Assembly (NCBI RefSeq): GCF_000831645.3
Contig: NZ_CP012559.1
Location: 124,001-188,000 of the forward strand
Source: Companilactobacillus heilongjiangensis
GTDB lineage: Bacteria > Bacillota > Bacilli > Lactobacillales > Lactobacillaceae
Direction of reading: 5' to 3'
DNA: 64,000 nt
The notes beneath the pieces were generated by a model that saw only the letters and a list, made by a program, of their open reading frames with translations, was not told the DNA's origin and searched no databases. This document shows positions 62,286 to 64,000 of the stretch, in pieces (position 1 is the stretch's first letter; each line of letters begins with the position of its first letter). The position numbers were made by a program, and so were the translations under genes.

Positions 62286-62463
62286 AGCGGGAGGCGGGCA
62301 GAGAATTCACCAGCTATGGAAGTGGCGTTAGTGCTTCAGCACTTACACCACAGGGCGACTTTTGAGACTTGCCGAACTGTGGCAAGTCTTAAAAGCGAGG
62401 TGTGAGACCTTGGCTCACACCGGTCCTCATAGCAGGCGAAATTCTCTGCCTTCCTCCGGCGGC
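62286..62463 (-). repeat. R1 element, copy 24, orientation B
   Basis: Outer stem GGCGGGCAGAGAATTCACC pairs with GAAATTCTCTGCCTTCC. Short arm 1 TGTGAGACC-TT-GGCTCACA. Arm 3 tip AGTGCTTCAGCACT. 230 bp of spacer to copy 23 hold no gene. Confidence 0.9.
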
Positions 62464-62476
62464 ATATTTAGACAAC

Positions 62477-62502
62477 AAAAAAAAGCCTTTGAAAGGGCTT
62501 TT
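62477..62502 (-). terminator. terminator of the YugP-like operon
   Basis: AAAAGCCCTTT..AAAGGCTTTTTTTT on the minus strand, overlapping the stop codon. Confidence 0.8.
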
Positions 62503-63199
62503 AATTGCGATTGTCGCCAAATATTATGATTAGACGTAATAATTGCAACGCTGTTGAAATTGCTGCAGCAACGTAAGTTAAGGCTGCTGCGAACAATACT
62601 TGCTTGACCATTGGAACTTCATCGCTGTCGAGGATGTCACCTGATCCTAAGATCTTGATGGCACGTCCTGAAGCATTGAATTCAACTGGCAAGGTGACAA
62701 CTTGGAACAAGACGACTAGGGCAAACAACCAGATTCCGAGAGTAATCAGTGTTTGATTCATTCCCAAAAGGGCACCGATGATAATCAAGGGAATTGAAGC
62801 GTTTGAACCGAGGTTGACGGCTGGAACCAAAGCAGCTCTGACACGCATTGGTACATAGCTTGTTTGGTCTTGAATTGCATGTCCACATTCATGGGCCGCA
62901 ACACCGATGGCCGCAACTGAAGTTGAATCGTAAGTTGATTCCGAAAGATTCAAAGTCTTGTTACCGGGATTGTAGTTATCAGTTAAATTACCACTGACTT
63001 TATTAATTTGAATATCTTGTAGTCCGGCACTATCTAAAATATATCTAGCAGCATCAGCCCCGCTTTTACCACGGTGACTAGTGAACTGGTCATACTTTTT
63101 GAAATTATGATTTACATACCACGATGCCCACAAACTGATAGCCAAACCAATGATTATCAATAGATAGCTGGGACCAAAACCATAACCATATCCGTACAT
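62501..63199 (-). CDS. YugP-family membrane zinc metallopeptidase
   Basis: 232 aa. HExxH zinc motif in VAAHECGHAIQDQTSY, helices at the N-terminus (YLLIIIGLAISLWASWYV), after the motif (SIPLIIIGALLG, GIWLFALVVLFQVV) and at the C-terminus; third ligand region LPVEFNASGRA. Family of unknown substrate, predicted membrane protein quality control. Starts 5 bp after the stop of the upstream gene, so translationally coupled. Confidence 0.88.
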   Translation of the reverse strand: MYGYGYGFGPSYLLIIIGLAISLWASWYVNHNFKKYDQFTSHRGKSGADAARYILDSAGLQDIQINKVSGNLTDNYNPGNKTLNLSESTYDSTSVAAIGVAAHECGHAIQDQTSYVPMRVRAALVPAVNLGSNASIPLIIIGALLGMNQTLITLGIWLFALVVLFQVVTLPVEFNASGRAIKILGSGDILDSDEVPMVKQVLFAAALTYVAAAISTALQLLRLIIIFGDNRN

Positions 63200-63204
63200 A
63201 GATG

Positions 63205-63654
63205 TTAACTCCTCTTTAGTAGATTGTTGTTAGAAACATTATATCCATTATTTGTGAAGTTTTCTTGAATAATACGATCAAGTTGGTTGATTTCGATTGA
63301 TTTAAGATCAATTTGATTCTTTAAAAAGACTAGTAAGCGTTGAGAAATTTCTTCCTTTTCTGTATCGCTCAAATCTTTGAAAGTAACCATCAATGCAGCT
63401 TGTTTTTTAGTTAGGTCAACGTCGCTTAAAGAAATCAAAGCAACGATATCTTCGTGATGTTTCTTTTGAATAAACCAGTAAATACCGTCGTTTCGCATGA
63501 TAGTTTTAGCAGTATTGGAAATGTACTCAGTAGTTGGATCGATTTCCATGCCTAGAAATTTACTGACTTCTTTTAAATTGAAGTGTGTGGGAAAGTCCCA
63601 GAAGAAATTCTCAGTCATGAAAGGTCGATACGATTTCAATTTTATATCAGACAT
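63205..63654 (-). CDS. hypothetical protein, 149 aa
   Basis: Soluble, no signal. FMTENFFWDFPTHFNLKEVSKFLGMEID, then DGIYWFIQKKHHEDIVALISLSDVD and an amphipathic helical C-terminus. Not recognised with confidence. GAGGGAGAAA before ATG 63654; operon with the YugP-like gene and probably with the YhgE/Pip gene 30 bp upstream. Confidence 0.75.
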   Translation of the reverse strand: MSDIKLKSYRPFMTENFFWDFPTHFNLKEVSKFLGMEIDPTTEYISNTAKTIMRNDGIYWFIQKKHHEDIVALISLSDVDLTKKQAALMVTFKDLSDTEKEEISQRLLVFLKNQIDLKSIEINQLDRIIQENFTNNGYNVSNNNLLKRS

Positions 63655-63684
63655 TAAAATAATTTCTCCCTCTTACAAACCAAA

Positions 63685-64000
63685 TTACTCGATAATCATA
63701 CTCTTCTTGGCACTCTTGTGTAGTTTGTGCATGAATGGCTTGAGTTTTTCAGTTGTTAGTAAGCCCAGTAGGTAGAAGACTACGCCAAAGGCCACTAATA
63801 TAATAATATCTTTGGTAGCATTAGGCCAATATATTCCACCGACCGACTCACGAATCAGGTTGACTGCGTAAGTAAATGGCAAGTATGGATTGATGAATCT
63901 AAAGAATCCATCGGATAGGACAACTGGGAAGTTACCACCGGCACCAGAAATTGAAAGCACCAGAATGATAATACCTAATCCTTTACCAACTGTCCCAAAC
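63685..64000 (-). CDS. YhgE/Pip-domain membrane protein, C-terminal part (continues past window)
   Basis: The last 104 residues of a larger protein whose frame is open to the window edge ([55 protein letters not shown]). The [26 protein letters not shown] pattern is the C-terminal end of YhgE/Pip proteins (phage-infection-protein and ESAT-6/type VII-associated family, ABC-2-like membrane part). One further helix ([20 protein letters not shown]) and a Lys-rich cytosolic tail. Confidence 0.85.
   Translation of the reverse strand, partial: FGTVGKGLGIIILVLSISGAGGNFPVVLSDGFFRFINPYLPFTYAVNLIRESVGGIYWPNATKDIIILVAFGVVFYLLGLLTTEKLKPFMHKLHKSAKKSMIIE

Noticed and set aside
1475-62463. R1 repeats as a CRISPR array or as simple Rho-independent terminators
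   Set aside because: Units are not regularly spaced, there are no unique spacers of constant length, and the stems are not followed by T-tracts; true terminators lie separately nearby.

Overview
The window is AT-rich, gene-dense DNA from a low-GC Gram-positive bacterium, almost certainly a member of the Lactobacillaceae. The evidence is two D-lactate-type dehydrogenases, a C69 dipeptidase (PepD), SLAP-type and WxL-type surface proteins, class IIa bacteriocin-immunity-like genes, CcpA/HrcA/PyrR/T-box regulation and strong Shine-Dalgarno sites. The Companilactobacillus (alimentarius/farciminis) group is my best guess, but that is inference from gene content. No rRNA, tRNA, CRISPR array, prophage or intact insertion sequence was seen.

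Layout. 1-8.9 kb: two DHA2 drug exporters, a frameshifted GGDEF protein, two YxeA-family exported proteins behind a catabolite-controlled micro-peptide gene, and a T-box-controlled MetE-like methionine synthase. 8.9-18.6 kb: two D-2-hydroxyacid dehydrogenases, a ketopantoate reductase-like enzyme, an EamA exporter, GreA, PepD and a xanthine-type permease. 18.6-25.4 kb: two divergent ApbE-like proteins, each followed by a SLAP-type surface protein. 25.5-31.8 kb: aldo/keto reductase, class III fructose bisphosphatase, PyrR-controlled uracil permease, a histidine phosphatase and MenG. 31.8-36.4 kb: three sibling C-rich small RNAs, a LacI and an AraC regulator, and Hsp20 under a perfect CIRCE. 37-41.4 kb: a frameshifted amino-acid permease, TerC and MntH; the last two share an operator-like sequence. 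41.8-48.1 kb: an accessory block of small membrane and immunity-like genes with a duplication and decayed pieces. 48.2-53.8 kb: a divergent amino-acid permease/decarboxylase pair and a YnbB-like PLP enzyme. 54-64 kb: a HhH-GPD protein, a Vat-like acetyltransferase, pyroglutamyl peptidase, an interrupted lectin/WxL surface protein, cardiolipin synthase, a YugP-like metallopeptidase and the end of a YhgE/Pip protein.

The most striking feature is a family of about 183-bp intergenic elements (called R1 here): 20 full copies, 4 internally deleted copies and several footprints in 64 kb. Each folds into an outer stem enclosing three hairpins. The stems differ widely between copies but stay paired. 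They occur mostly as inverted pairs 130-280 bp apart, always with the same end facing outward. R1 'orientation A' below means that the GCCG(T/C)CTCC end comes first on the + strand; 'orientation B' is the reverse. A second, MITE-like family (R2, about 161 bp) has three copies.

My picks for undescribed biology are the R1 paired elements, the three C-rich sRNAs with an 11-bp-phased operator, and the CcpA-controlled 22-residue amphipathic peptide upstream of YxeA.
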